From: an uncultured Paracoccaceae bacterium
GTDB taxonomy: Bacteria > Pseudomonadota > Alphaproteobacteria > Rhodobacterales > Rhodobacteraceae
DNA length: 64,000 nt
Assembly: GCA_937916485.1 (NCBI GenBank)
Contig: CALFSV010000411.1
Span: 1-64,000, forward strand
Direction of reading: 5' to 3'
The notes beneath the pieces were generated by a model. It made no database searches and was not told the origin of the DNA. It saw nothing but the letters and a program-made list of their open reading frames with translations. The position numbers and the translations under genes are program-made. Positions 17,352-26,083 of this stretch are shown here, piece after piece (positions within the stretch are counted from its first letter, which is position 1; every line of letters starts with the position of its first letter).

Positions 17352-20300
17352 ATGACGAAGCAGACCGATCAGGACCCGACCGACCCGCAAGGGCCGGACC
17401 CGGCAGCCTTGGGTTCCACCCTGGCCGAAACCTTGCGCCCTTCAAAGGGTCAGGGCAGGGCAGGGCCGTCCGAAGCCCCGACCGGTCGGGGCGTGGGGTG
17501 GCATGCTTTGCGCAGCGTCGGCTTGATCGCCCTCGCACCGCTTGTCTTTGTGCTGCTGACCCCGTTCCTGATCATCGGTCAGGAGGTGACGGCACCGACC
17601 TGGATCAAGACGCTTGTCGAAGAACAGGCCACCCGTGTCTTGAACGGGGGAAGCCTTCGCTTTGGCAGTATCACCGTCGAGGTGGGCCGCGATCTACATC
17701 CCCTTGTCCGCATGACAGGGACGGTTCTGGCCGATGCCGAGGGGGTCGTCATGGCGCGCGTGCCTGCGATTGCAGTGCAGTTGTCGCCCCGGGGACTGCT
17801 CTTGCGCCGCGAGGTTCTGCCGCAACGGATCACCCTGACCGGGGCCCAGATCACCCTGCGCCGGTCCAAGGATGGCTCTGTCGCCCTCGCATTCGAGGCG
17901 GCGGCACCGGCCGCCCAGGAGGCGGCAAGCCCCGCTGCGCTGTTGGCGCAGTTAGGGGCCACGTTCAATCGCCCTGTTCTGGAGGCGATGGAACGTGTCC
18001 GCGCCGAAGGGCTGGTCGTCAACTATGACGACGCCCGGGCGGGCAGGGCCTGGACGGTCGACGGTGGGACGCTTGAACTGAACCTTGATGCCGAAGAACT
18101 GCACCTGTCAGGGGCGCTGGCCTTGCTGTCAGGCCGCGCTTTCATCACCACGATCGACCTTGACCTGCTCAGCGACCGCGAAACTGGCGAGACGGATGTG
18201 AATGTCGCCATTCAGGATGCGCTTGCCGCTGATATCGCCACCCAAAGCCCGGCGCTAAGCTGGCTTGGCCTTCTAGACGCCCAGCTGTCGGCCCAACTGA
18301 CGGGTCGTATCGATGTGGGCGGGGTTGTCGGCCCGCTGCAAGCCGCCTTGCAGATTGGCGGCGGTGCCTTGCGCCCGACCCCGCAGGCAAGGCCGGTTGG
18401 CTTTGACGAAATGCAGGTGGCCCTGAGCTATGATCCCGCCGCAGGGCAGGTCGGGTTCGAGGATCTCCGTGTCGTCAGCGATTGGGGCACGATCGAGGGC
18501 GACGGGCAGGCCTATATGCGCGAGATCACTGAAGGCTGGCCGGGTGCGCTTTTGGGGCAGTTCAACCTGCACCGGATCGCCCTTGATCCGGCGGGCCTTT
18601 ACGACGAACCGGTGACCCTGTCCGAAGCCAGCGCCGAGTTTCGTCTGCGTCTGGATCCGTTTGCCGTCGACATCGGCGTTATCAGCGTCACCGACACGGA
18701 TACAGAAGGGCAGCAGTCCCGCCTTGAAGCGTCGGGCCGGATCGGCGCCAGTGACGAAGGGTGGGAGGTCGCCCTGGATGCCGGGCTCGACCGGATGTCG
18801 ATGACCCGGCTCATGGTGCTCTGGCCGCGCAGTTTCCGGCCGGGCATGCGGCAATGGCTCGAAACCAACATCCCTCGGGCCACCTTGCTCGGCACATCGG
18901 CGGGGCTTCGTTTCGGACCGCAACATGATGGTCGGGTCTGGGCGTTGAACCTGCGGTTCGAGGATACGGTGGCAACGGTCCTGCAAAGTCTGCCGTCCTT
19001 GCAAGGGGTGTCCGGTATGCTGGCGATCCAGGACAACAGCCTCACGGTGTCGCTGGACACCGGACGGATACCGGCCCCCCTTGGTGGCATGGCGGACCTG
19101 ACCGGATCGACTTTTATCGTGCCCGACATCACCGTCGATCGCGCCCCGTCGATTGTCCACCTCAAAACCCAAAGCACGATCACGGCGGTCCTTTCGTTGT
19201 TGGACCTGCCGCCGTTTTCCTTTCTGACCCGCGCCGGCCGGCCTGTCACCCTCGCTCAGGGCTGGGCCGAGGGAGAGGGCGACATCCGCCTGCGCCTGGG
19301 CGACCGGGTCCCAGGCGAACAGCCTGCCTTTGACGTGCGCGCGCGGCTAACGGACGTCCGCAGCGAGGTCCTGGTGCCCGGCCGGGTGTTGGCGGGCGCC
19401 GAACTCCAGGTTGTGGCCGATAACATCGGGATGAGTGTGGCCGGGGCGATACGGCTGGGCCGGGTGCCCGGCACGGCGACATGGAGCACGATTTTTGGCC
19501 CCGAAGGCGAAGGCCGCTCTCAGGTCGAAGGGACGGTTGAGCTGTCCGAACAGTTCATCGATGAATTCGGGATCGGCCTGCCGACCGGGGCTGTCCGTGG
19601 GGCAGGACAGGGGGCGTTTCGCCTGGACTTTGGCCCGGACGGCCCACCTGTCTTTAGCATGACATCGGACCTGACCGGCCTGCGCCTATCGCTGCCCGCG
19701 GTTGGCTGGGGCAAGAGCGAGGGGGGCACTGGCAGCTTCTCTATCACCGGCCAATTGGGCGATGTGCCCACAGTGGACGAGGTCCAGCTTGACGCGGCAG
19801 GGTTGCAAACGACGGGCTTTATCCGCCTGAACAGCGATGGCGGGCTGAACCGGGCCGTTTTTAACCGCGTCCGTCTGGGCGGCTGGCTGGACAGCCCCGT
19901 GGTTCTGGTGAGGCGCGGCAGTGGACGCCCAGTTGAGGTGCAGCTGGGTGGCGGGACGCTGGACCTGAGCCGAGCCGATTTCGGCGGCAGCGACGGTGGC
20001 GAGAGTGGCCCGATGCAAATCAACCTTGACCGGTTGCAGGTCACCGAAGGGATCGCTCTGACCGGTTTTCAAGGGACCTTTTCCGGTGCTGGCGGCTTTC
20101 AGGGGAACTTTACCGCGCAGGTCAACGATGGGGCCGCTGTTAATGGGACTGTCGCCCCCGGCGGCTCAGGCACTGCGGTGCGGGTCCAGAGCAATGCGGC
20201 GGGCGAGGTTCTGGCCTCGGCCGGGTTCCTTGAAAATGCGCGGGGCGGGACGATGGACCTGTCGCTGACCCCGACGACGGGCGAAGGCAGCTATGACGGT

Positions 20301-20744
20301 ACGTTACGGATCAGCAGCTTGCGAGTGCGCGACGCACCTGCCCTTGCCCAGTTGATCGACGCGATCTCGGTGGTCGGCCTGTTGCAGCAGCTTGACGGGC
20401 AGGGGCTGTCATTCAACCAGGTGGATGCAGCCTTCCGCATTGATCCCGACCGGATCACCGTTTCCCAATCCAGCGCGGTAGGACCGGGGCTTGGAATTTC
20501 GATGGACGGTGTCTACACGCAGGCGACCCGGCAGATGGACTTTCGGGGCGTGATCTCGCCACTTTATCTGATCAACGGGGTGGGTTCGGTTCTGACACAA
20601 AGGGGTGAGGGCTTGTTCGGCTTCAATTACACGCTGCGAGGGCCGATCGGGACGCCTCAGGTCGGGGTCAATCCCCTGTCGATTCTGACCCCGGGCATGT
20701 TCCGCGAAATCTTCCGGGGACAGCCCCCGGTTCAGAACCAGTAG
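17352..20744 (+). CDS. Giant AsmA/YhdP-like membrane protein
   Basis: A 1130-residue protein with a short cytoplasmic N-terminus, one membrane helix (about 52-75) and a very long periplasmic region rich in beta-strands. The N-terminal part resembles DUF3971 and the C-terminal part the AsmA_2-like region, the organisation of YhdP, a relative of TamB. Such proteins form hydrophobic grooves that are thought to carry phospholipids between inner and outer membrane. The queA gene follows 22 bases later. The family assignment comes from overall pattern and size; transport is inferred from the family. Confidence 0.8.
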   Translation: MTKQTDQDPTDPQGPDPAALGSTLAETLRPSKGQGRAGPSEAPTGRGVGWHALRSVGLIALAPLVFVLLTPFLIIGQEVTAPTWIKTLVEEQATRVLNGGSLRFGSITVEVGRDLHPLVRMTGTVLADAEGVVMARVPAIAVQLSPRGLLLRREVLPQRITLTGAQITLRRSKDGSVALAFEAAAPAAQEAASPAALLAQLGATFNRPVLEAMERVRAEGLVVNYDDARAGRAWTVDGGTLELNLDAEELHLSGALALLSGRAFITTIDLDLLSDRETGETDVNVAIQDALAADIATQSPALSWLGLLDAQLSAQLTGRIDVGGVVGPLQAALQIGGGALRPTPQARPVGFDEMQVALSYDPAAGQVGFEDLRVVSDWGTIEGDGQAYMREITEGWPGALLGQFNLHRIALDPAGLYDEPVTLSEASAEFRLRLDPFAVDIGVISVTDTDTEGQQSRLEASGRIGASDEGWEVALDAGLDRMSMTRLMVLWPRSFRPGMRQWLETNIPRATLLGTSAGLRFGPQHDGRVWALNLRFEDTVATVLQSLPSLQGVSGMLAIQDNSLTVSLDTGRIPAPLGGMADLTGSTFIVPDITVDRAPSIVHLKTQSTITAVLSLLDLPPFSFLTRAGRPVTLAQGWAEGEGDIRLRLGDRVPGEQPAFDVRARLTDVRSEVLVPGRVLAGAELQVVADNIGMSVAGAIRLGRVPGTATWSTIFGPEGEGRSQVEGTVELSEQFIDEFGIGLPTGAVRGAGQGAFRLDFGPDGPPVFSMTSDLTGLRLSLPAVGWGKSEGGTGSFSITGQLGDVPTVDEVQLDAAGLQTTGFIRLNSDGGLNRAVFNRVRLGGWLDSPVVLVRRGSGRPVEVQLGGGTLDLSRADFGGSDGGESGPMQINLDRLQVTEGIALTGFQGTFSGAGGFQGNFTAQVNDGAAVNGTVAPGGSGTAVRVQSNAAGEVLASAGFLENARGGTMDLSLTPTTGEGSYDGTLRISSLRVRDAPALAQLIDAISVVGLLQQLDGQGLSFNQVDAAFRIDPDRITVSQSSAVGPGLGISMDGVYTQATRQMDFRGVISPLYLINGVGSVLTQRGEGLFGFNYTLRGPIGTPQVGVNPLSILTPGMFREIFRGQPPVQNQ

Positions 20745-20766
20745 CACCCACTAAGGAGGCCCGATC

Positions 20767-21828
20767 GTGAAGCTGTCAGATTTCGACTTTGACCTGCCAG
20801 AAGAGCTGATTGCCGTCCGTCCGGCCCGACCACGGTCAAGCGCCCGCCTTCTGGTGGCGCAAGGGTCTGACATCCTTGACCGCAGAGTGACTGATCTGAG
20901 CGACTTTCTTTTGCCCGGCGACAGGCTGATCCTGAACGATACCAAGGTGATCCCGGCCCGCCTGTCGGGCCTGCGCCATCGTGGTGGGGCGGCTGGCGAA
21001 GGAACGGCCCGGATCGAAGCGACCTTGCTTGAACCGCGGGCAGATGGCTGTTGGACGGCCCTGGTCAAGCCCCTGCGCAAATGGCGCGAAGGGGAAGAGG
21101 TCGTCTTTTCACCCCGCCTGTCCGCCCGCCTCGAAGGGGTTGAGGATACGCAGGCTCTTATCCGGTTCAACCTGCAGGGCGACGATTTCGACGCCGCCTT
21201 GGCCGAGGCTGGTGCAATGCCCCTGCCCCCCTATATCGCGGCGCGCCGTGCGGCTGATGAGGCCGACAAGACCGACTACCAGACACTTTGGGCTGCACGG
21301 CCCGGTGCGGTTGCGGCCCCCACCGCGTCGCTTCATTTTGATGAAGTCGTTATGGCGGCCCTGGCCGAGCGAGGGGTGCAATTGACCCATGTCACCCTGC
21401 ACGTGGGGGCCGGGACCTTTCTGCCGGTCAAAGTGGACGATGTCGCCGACCACGTGATGCATGCCGAATGGGGCGAGGTGACTGCCAAAGCCGCGGACGA
21501 GATCAACGCAACACGGGCCGCCGGCGGGCGGATCATCCCGGTTGGCACCACCGCCCTGCGCCTGATCGAAAGTGCGGCCACGTCAAAGGGAATGGCCCCC
21601 TGGGTGGGCGAGACGGATATCTTTATCACGCCGGGCTTTGAGTTTCAGGTGGCTGACGGACTTATGACCAACTTTCACCTGCCCAAGTCCACGCTGATGA
21701 TGCTGGTATCGGCCACGATGGGGACAGACCGGATCAAGGCCATCTACGCCCATGCGATTGCTCAGAAATACCGGTTCTTTTCCTATGGCGACGCCAGCCT
21801 CTTGCTTCCGGGGCGCGCGGATCGGTAG
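20767..21828 (+). CDS. queA: S-adenosylmethionine:tRNA ribosyltransferase-isomerase
   Basis: Transfers and isomerises the ribosyl part of S-adenosylmethionine onto preQ1-modified tRNA, giving epoxyqueuosine at position 34 of GUN-anticodon tRNAs. The 353-residue protein has the family landmarks [11 protein letters not shown] at the N-terminus, [24 protein letters not shown], and [15 protein letters not shown] near the C-terminus. The start is GTG at 20767 with a strong TAAGGAGG eight bases before it. Confidence 0.96.
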   Translation: MKLSDFDFDLPEELIAVRPARPRSSARLLVAQGSDILDRRVTDLSDFLLPGDRLILNDTKVIPARLSGLRHRGGAAGEGTARIEATLLEPRADGCWTALVKPLRKWREGEEVVFSPRLSARLEGVEDTQALIRFNLQGDDFDAALAEAGAMPLPPYIAARRAADEADKTDYQTLWAARPGAVAAPTASLHFDEVVMAALAERGVQLTHVTLHVGAGTFLPVKVDDVADHVMHAEWGEVTAKAADEINATRAAGGRIIPVGTTALRLIESAATSKGMAPWVGETDIFITPGFEFQVADGLMTNFHLPKSTLMMLVSATMGTDRIKAIYAHAIAQKYRFFSYGDASLLLPGRADR

Positions 21829-21953
21829 GCGGGGCTGCGCCGATGCGGCCGGCATGCGCCTTACAGACGCGACACAAACTGTCGTTTCATACCTAGATTC
21901 TTCAGCCCTCGGCAGCTAACTGGGCCAAGCAATCTGAGCGAAAGGTCCTCCCC

Positions 21954-23237
21954 ATGTTGCAGGTACTTCGCGGCTCATGGGCGCTTTTCCTGGGCATGTT
22001 CATGCTGATGATGGGCAATGGCCTGCAAGGCACGCTGCTGGGCGTGAGGGGAGAGTTGGAAGGCTTTTCCACCCTCGAGATGTCGATAATCATGTCGGCC
22101 TATTTCGCGGGTTTTCTGTTCGCCTCCCAATCCGTGCCCAATCTGTTGCGACGGGTCGGCCACGTCCGGGTGTTTGCCGCCCTCGGCTCTACCATATCGG
22201 CTGTGCTGATCCTTTATCCCGCGCTGGCCGAGCCTTGGGTCTGGACCATCGGGCGTGTCGTCATCGGGTATTGCTTTTGCGGCGTATATATCACTGCCGA
22301 AAGCTGGCTGAACGACGCCTCTTCCAACGAAAACCGGGGCAAGGCGCTGTCGCTTTACATGATCATGCAGATGGCCGGGATTGTGTCGGCCCAATACATT
22401 CTTGTCCTGGGCGATGTGTCCGGCTTTATCCTCTTTATCATCCCGTCGGTTCTGGTGTCGCTGGCCTTTGCGCCCATCCTGCTCAGCGTCAGTGCAACGC
22501 CAAAGTTCGAATCGACCAAGCCGCTAAGCATCCGTCGCCTCATCGATGCCTCGCCCCTGGCTTGTGTGGGCATGTTTCTGCTGGGGGGCGTTTTTGCCGC
22601 CCAGTTCGGGATGTCGGCGGTTTATGGAACGCGGGTCGGGCTGACCGTTCCGCAGATTTCGGCCATGGTGTCGATCACCTATGTCACTGCGCTGTTTCTC
22701 CAGTATCCCATCGGCTGGCTTTCAGACCGGATGGACCGACGCATCCTGATCATCGCGATTGCCCTTGTCGGTGGGTTGGGGGCGATGGTGTCGTTCCTGA
22801 TACCCGGAAATTTCGGGTTCATCCTGTTCAGCGCGGCTTTGGTTGGCGGCATGTCCAACCCACTTTATGCCCTGCTGATCGCCTACGCGAACGACTACCT
22901 CGACCGCGAGGATATGGCCGCAGCCTCGGGCGGGCTCTTGTTCATTAACGGGCTAGGGGCGATTGCTGGCCCGCTCTTGGTTGGTTGGGTGATGGACAGC
23001 TTTGGCGTCAACGGGTTCTGGGGGTTCATCGCGGTCCTGCTGCTGGGGCTGGCGGCATACGGTCTTTGGCGGATGACCCAGCGCAAGACCACGACCGCTG
23101 TCGAAGACCTCGTGTCCTACACGCCGATCACCGCCACTGCCTCACCGGTCATGGCGGTCGCCATGCAGGAGGTTTACCTCGAGACTGAAGCGGAAGCGGA
23201 AACGGACGAAGATGCGGTTGCCACGGCAACAGAATAG
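21954..23237 (+). CDS. MFS transporter (YcaD-like)
   Basis: A 427-residue major facilitator superfamily carrier with twelve predicted membrane segments. Recognisable features are the first helix start SWALFLGMFMLMMGNGLQGTL and the loop motif WLSDRMDRR after helix 8. Proteins of this YcaD-like branch are common in Rhodobacteraceae but their substrates are not established. The C-terminus carries an acidic Glu-rich tail. A GAAAGG sequence precedes the ATG. No neighbour suggests a substrate. Confidence 0.85.
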   Translation: MLQVLRGSWALFLGMFMLMMGNGLQGTLLGVRGELEGFSTLEMSIIMSAYFAGFLFASQSVPNLLRRVGHVRVFAALGSTISAVLILYPALAEPWVWTIGRVVIGYCFCGVYITAESWLNDASSNENRGKALSLYMIMQMAGIVSAQYILVLGDVSGFILFIIPSVLVSLAFAPILLSVSATPKFESTKPLSIRRLIDASPLACVGMFLLGGVFAAQFGMSAVYGTRVGLTVPQISAMVSITYVTALFLQYPIGWLSDRMDRRILIIAIALVGGLGAMVSFLIPGNFGFILFSAALVGGMSNPLYALLIAYANDYLDREDMAAASGGLLFINGLGAIAGPLLVGWVMDSFGVNGFWGFIAVLLLGLAAYGLWRMTQRKTTTAVEDLVSYTPITATASPVMAVAMQEVYLETEAEAETDEDAVATATE

Positions 23238-23322
23238 AACTCGGGGTCTTGAACGGGTTGTGCGAGTTTGAATGTTCTGTAACGTCCAAATGACAAAGAG
23301 CGGTCTCAAAGGGAGCGGTGGT

Positions 23323-23904
23323 GTGCGGACACCTGAGGAAGTTTTGGGGTTCTGGCTGGACGAAGTCGGAGAAAAAGGCTGGTATTCTGGTGCGCCGGAA
23401 CTGGATCAGGAAGTCAGAGACCGGTTTCGAAAGACCTGGGATGGTGTGATGGAGGGGGCCTGCGGGCTTTGGCTGACCTACCCAACTGGATCATTGGCCT
23501 ACGTCATCGTGGCGGACCAGTTTTCGCGCAACATGTTCAGGGGCACGGCAGCCGCTTTTGCCTCGGACAGGCTGGGGCGCGCTGCGGCCAAGGCCGCCAT
23601 CGCGCGGGATTGGGATCTGCGGGTCGATGAACCAGCCCGACAATTCTTTTACATGCCGCTTGAGCATTCAGAGAATCTGATCGACCAGGATCGTGCCATG
23701 CGGCTTTTCACGTCTCGCATGCCTGACACGGGCCACGAGAACCTGCTGCACGCCAAGGTACACCGCCAGATCATCCGGCGCTTTGGCCGCTTTCCGTTCC
23801 GCAACGTGGCCCTTGGACGGCCCTCCACAGCGGTTGAGCAAGCCTGGCTTGACGCTGGCGGTTATGGGGCCGAGTTGCAGGCCATGCAGGCGCCGGCGAT
23901 CTGA
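23323..23904 (+). CDS. DUF924 family protein
   Basis: About 193 residues, helical, matching the DUF924 family throughout: VLGFWLDE near the N-terminus, ADQFSRNMFRG, FFYMPLEHSE, and IIRRFGRFPFRN. The family has a tetratricopeptide-like helical fold and no established reaction. I place the start at GTG 23323, which has GGGAG about eight bases before it; an ATG at 23290 or 23272 would add 11 or 17 residues that lack family character. Confidence 0.82.
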   Translation: MRTPEEVLGFWLDEVGEKGWYSGAPELDQEVRDRFRKTWDGVMEGACGLWLTYPTGSLAYVIVADQFSRNMFRGTAAAFASDRLGRAAAKAAIARDWDLRVDEPARQFFYMPLEHSENLIDQDRAMRLFTSRMPDTGHENLLHAKVHRQIIRRFGRFPFRNVALGRPSTAVEQAWLDAGGYGAELQAMQAPAI

Positions 23905-24033
23905 CTGGCGCCGGTCACGGCGGTCAAACGGGGATTGCATCAGGTTGATACCTGCCATGCGCTTGCCCCGTCTGGCCCCGCATCCGGAATTGGTTTAACG
24001 TCAAACTAATTCGAACATGCGGAGGAGACAGAC

Positions 24034-25428
24034 ATGGCCGCCAAGACCTACGATATGATTGTCATTGGGGCCGGCCCCGGCGGCTATGTGGCCGCGATAC
24101 GGGCTGCCCAACTGGGTCTGAAGGTCGTTTGCGTTGAGCGGGAGAACCTTGGTGGCATCTGTCTGAACTGGGGCTGTATCCCGACCAAGGCGATGCTGCG
24201 CTCTTCCGAAGTATTCCACCTAATGCACCGGGCCAAAGAATTCGGCCTGAAGGCCGAGAACATCGGCTACGATCTTGACGCCGTCGTCAAACGCTCCCGT
24301 GGCGTGGCCAAGCAGTTGTCTGGCGGCATCGGCCACCTGTTCAAGAAGAACAAGGTCGACGTCGTGATGGGCGAGGCCACCGTGACCGCCAAGGGCAAGG
24401 TGTCGGTCAAGACCGACAAGGGGGTCGAAGAACTGGCCGCCAAGAACATCATTCTGGCCACCGGCGCCCGCGCCCGCAACCTGCCGGGCCTTGAGGCCGA
24501 TGGCGAGCGGGTCTGGTCCTACCGCCACGCGCTTGTCCCGCCGCATATGCCGAAAAAGCTTCTGGTCATCGGATCGGGTGCGATCGGCATCGAATTTGCC
24601 AGCTTTTACAACACGCTGGGTGCCGATACGACAGTGGTTGAGGTGATGGACCGCATCTTGCCCGTTGAGGACGCCGAGATCAGCGCCTTTGCCAAGAAGC
24701 AGTTCGTCAAGCAGGGCATGACGATCCTTGAAAAGGCAGTCGTCAAACAGCTGGACCGCGGCAAGGACAAGGTCGTGGCCCACATCGAGGCTGGCGGCAA
24801 GGTCGAGAAGACCGAGTTTGACACCGTCATTTCCGCCGTTGGCATCGTCGGCAACGTCGAGAACCTTGGTCTTGAGGCCCTTGGGGTCAAGATCGACCGG
24901 ACTCACGTTGTCACGGATGAATATTGCCGCACTGGCGTTGAGGGGCTGTGGGCCATCGGCGATATCGCCGGTGCCCCCTGGCTTGCCCACAAGGCCAGCC
25001 ACGAAGGCGTCATGGTCGCCGAGATGATCGCGGGCGGCCATCCCCATCCGGTCAAACCCGAAAGCATCGCAGGCTGCACCTATTGTCACCCCCAGGTCGC
25101 CAGCGTCGGCCTGACCGAAGCCAAGGCCAAGGAAAAGGGCTACGACATCAAGGTAGGCAAGTTCCCCTTCATCGGCAACGGCAAGGCCATCGCCCTGGGC
25201 GAGCCTGAGGGCCTGATCAAGACCATCTTCGACGCTAAGACCGGCGAGTTGCTGGGCGCCCACATGGTAGGCGCCGAAGTGACCGAGTTGATCCAGGGCT
25301 ACGTCATCGGTCGCCAGCTTGAGACCACCGAAGAAGACCTGATGAACACCGTTTTCCCGCATCCGACGCTGTCCGAGATGATGCATGAGAGCGTGCTCGA
25401 CGCCTACGGCCGCGCGATCCACTTCTAG
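24034..25428 (+). CDS. lpdA: Dihydrolipoyl dehydrogenase
   Basis: FAD- and NAD-dependent enzyme that reoxidises dihydrolipoamide of 2-oxoacid dehydrogenase complexes or the glycine cleavage system. The 464-residue protein has the FAD motif GAGPGG (12-17), the redox disulfide Cys43/Cys48 in GGICLNWGCIPTKA, the NAD motif GSGAIG (about 177-182), and the C-terminal HPTLSEMMHES active-site histidine. There is no lipoyl domain. It stands alone, not next to E1 or E2 genes, so the complex it serves cannot be read from context. Confidence 0.95.
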   Translation: MAAKTYDMIVIGAGPGGYVAAIRAAQLGLKVVCVERENLGGICLNWGCIPTKAMLRSSEVFHLMHRAKEFGLKAENIGYDLDAVVKRSRGVAKQLSGGIGHLFKKNKVDVVMGEATVTAKGKVSVKTDKGVEELAAKNIILATGARARNLPGLEADGERVWSYRHALVPPHMPKKLLVIGSGAIGIEFASFYNTLGADTTVVEVMDRILPVEDAEISAFAKKQFVKQGMTILEKAVVKQLDRGKDKVVAHIEAGGKVEKTEFDTVISAVGIVGNVENLGLEALGVKIDRTHVVTDEYCRTGVEGLWAIGDIAGAPWLAHKASHEGVMVAEMIAGGHPHPVKPESIAGCTYCHPQVASVGLTEAKAKEKGYDIKVGKFPFIGNGKAIALGEPEGLIKTIFDAKTGELLGAHMVGAEVTELIQGYVIGRQLETTEEDLMNTVFPHPTLSEMMHESVLDAYGRAIHF

Positions 25429-25434
25429 TTGGCC

Positions 25435-25932
25435 TCAGTACTGGGCCTCGCAGGCCCCCAAAAGACCGGAGAGAAGGCGAGACATCGCCGCCTCTTCGGT
25501 CGCACCTTCCCGAAATAGGTAATCAGCCTGAAGGGCATAGGCCTCGGCCTCCAATGCGGCGGGGCAAGCTGCGTTGTGTTGTCGACCGGCCCGGTATTGG
25601 GCCGCGTGGACCAGTTCGTGCAGCAAAAAGCCGCGTCCTTCTGCCGTGGCAAGGTCAAGGTGCAGAGCCAGTTCGATAGCGCCGGTTTCAGGATAATAGG
25701 CCCCCGCCTGCGAACGTTGGGCCGCAGCCCCGCCAAGCGGCGCAAACCGAATGTCGGGGCAGGTGACCGCTTGGGGGTAGCCCGTCACCTTAGCCACCTC
25801 GGCATCAAGGCGCAAAGCCAGATCGCACAAGGCCGGCTTGGCAATTTCTCCTTCCGCCATGGTCCTGTTGGCAAGGCTTAGGACAAGGAACGCGGTGAAG
25901 GTTGTTGCGAGGGTTGCTGCAAGCATCGTCAT
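25435..25932 (-). CDS. Exported HExxH protein of unknown function
   Basis: I do not recognise a named family with certainty; it may belong to one of the newer small DUF families of Rhodobacteraceae. The 165-residue protein has a signal peptide (about 1-26), several cysteines (36, 58 and others) compatible with disulfides, and a HELVHAAQY motif (about 105-113) followed by LEAEAYALQAD. HExxH plus a downstream glutamate is the pattern of zincin metallopeptidases, so a periplasmic zinc peptidase is possible. It is convergent with lpdA and divergent from uvrA. Confidence 0.72.
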   Translation of the reverse strand: MTMLAATLATTFTAFLVLSLANRTMAEGEIAKPALCDLALRLDAEVAKVTGYPQAVTCPDIRFAPLGGAAAQRSQAGAYYPETGAIELALHLDLATAEGRGFLLHELVHAAQYRAGRQHNAACPAALEAEAYALQADYLFREGATEEAAMSRLLSGLLGACEAQY

Positions 25933-26083
25933 ATTTCTGAAGCATAATCGTTACAAAACTTTTGCAAACCTCAAATGCGGTGCAATTCGTCGCTTGGGAT
26001 TGCTGTGTTTACCTTTTGTTCTTACTTTTTGATTGGAGACTCAGTTCAACTCGCCTATCTCTAAGCAATCCTGGGGGTAGGCT

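Noticed and set aside
26015..26060. Possible LexA/SOS box upstream of uvrA
   Set aside because: Two GTTC half-sites are present but are separated by 22 bases rather than the 7 of the alphaproteobacterial GTTC-N7-GTTC box.
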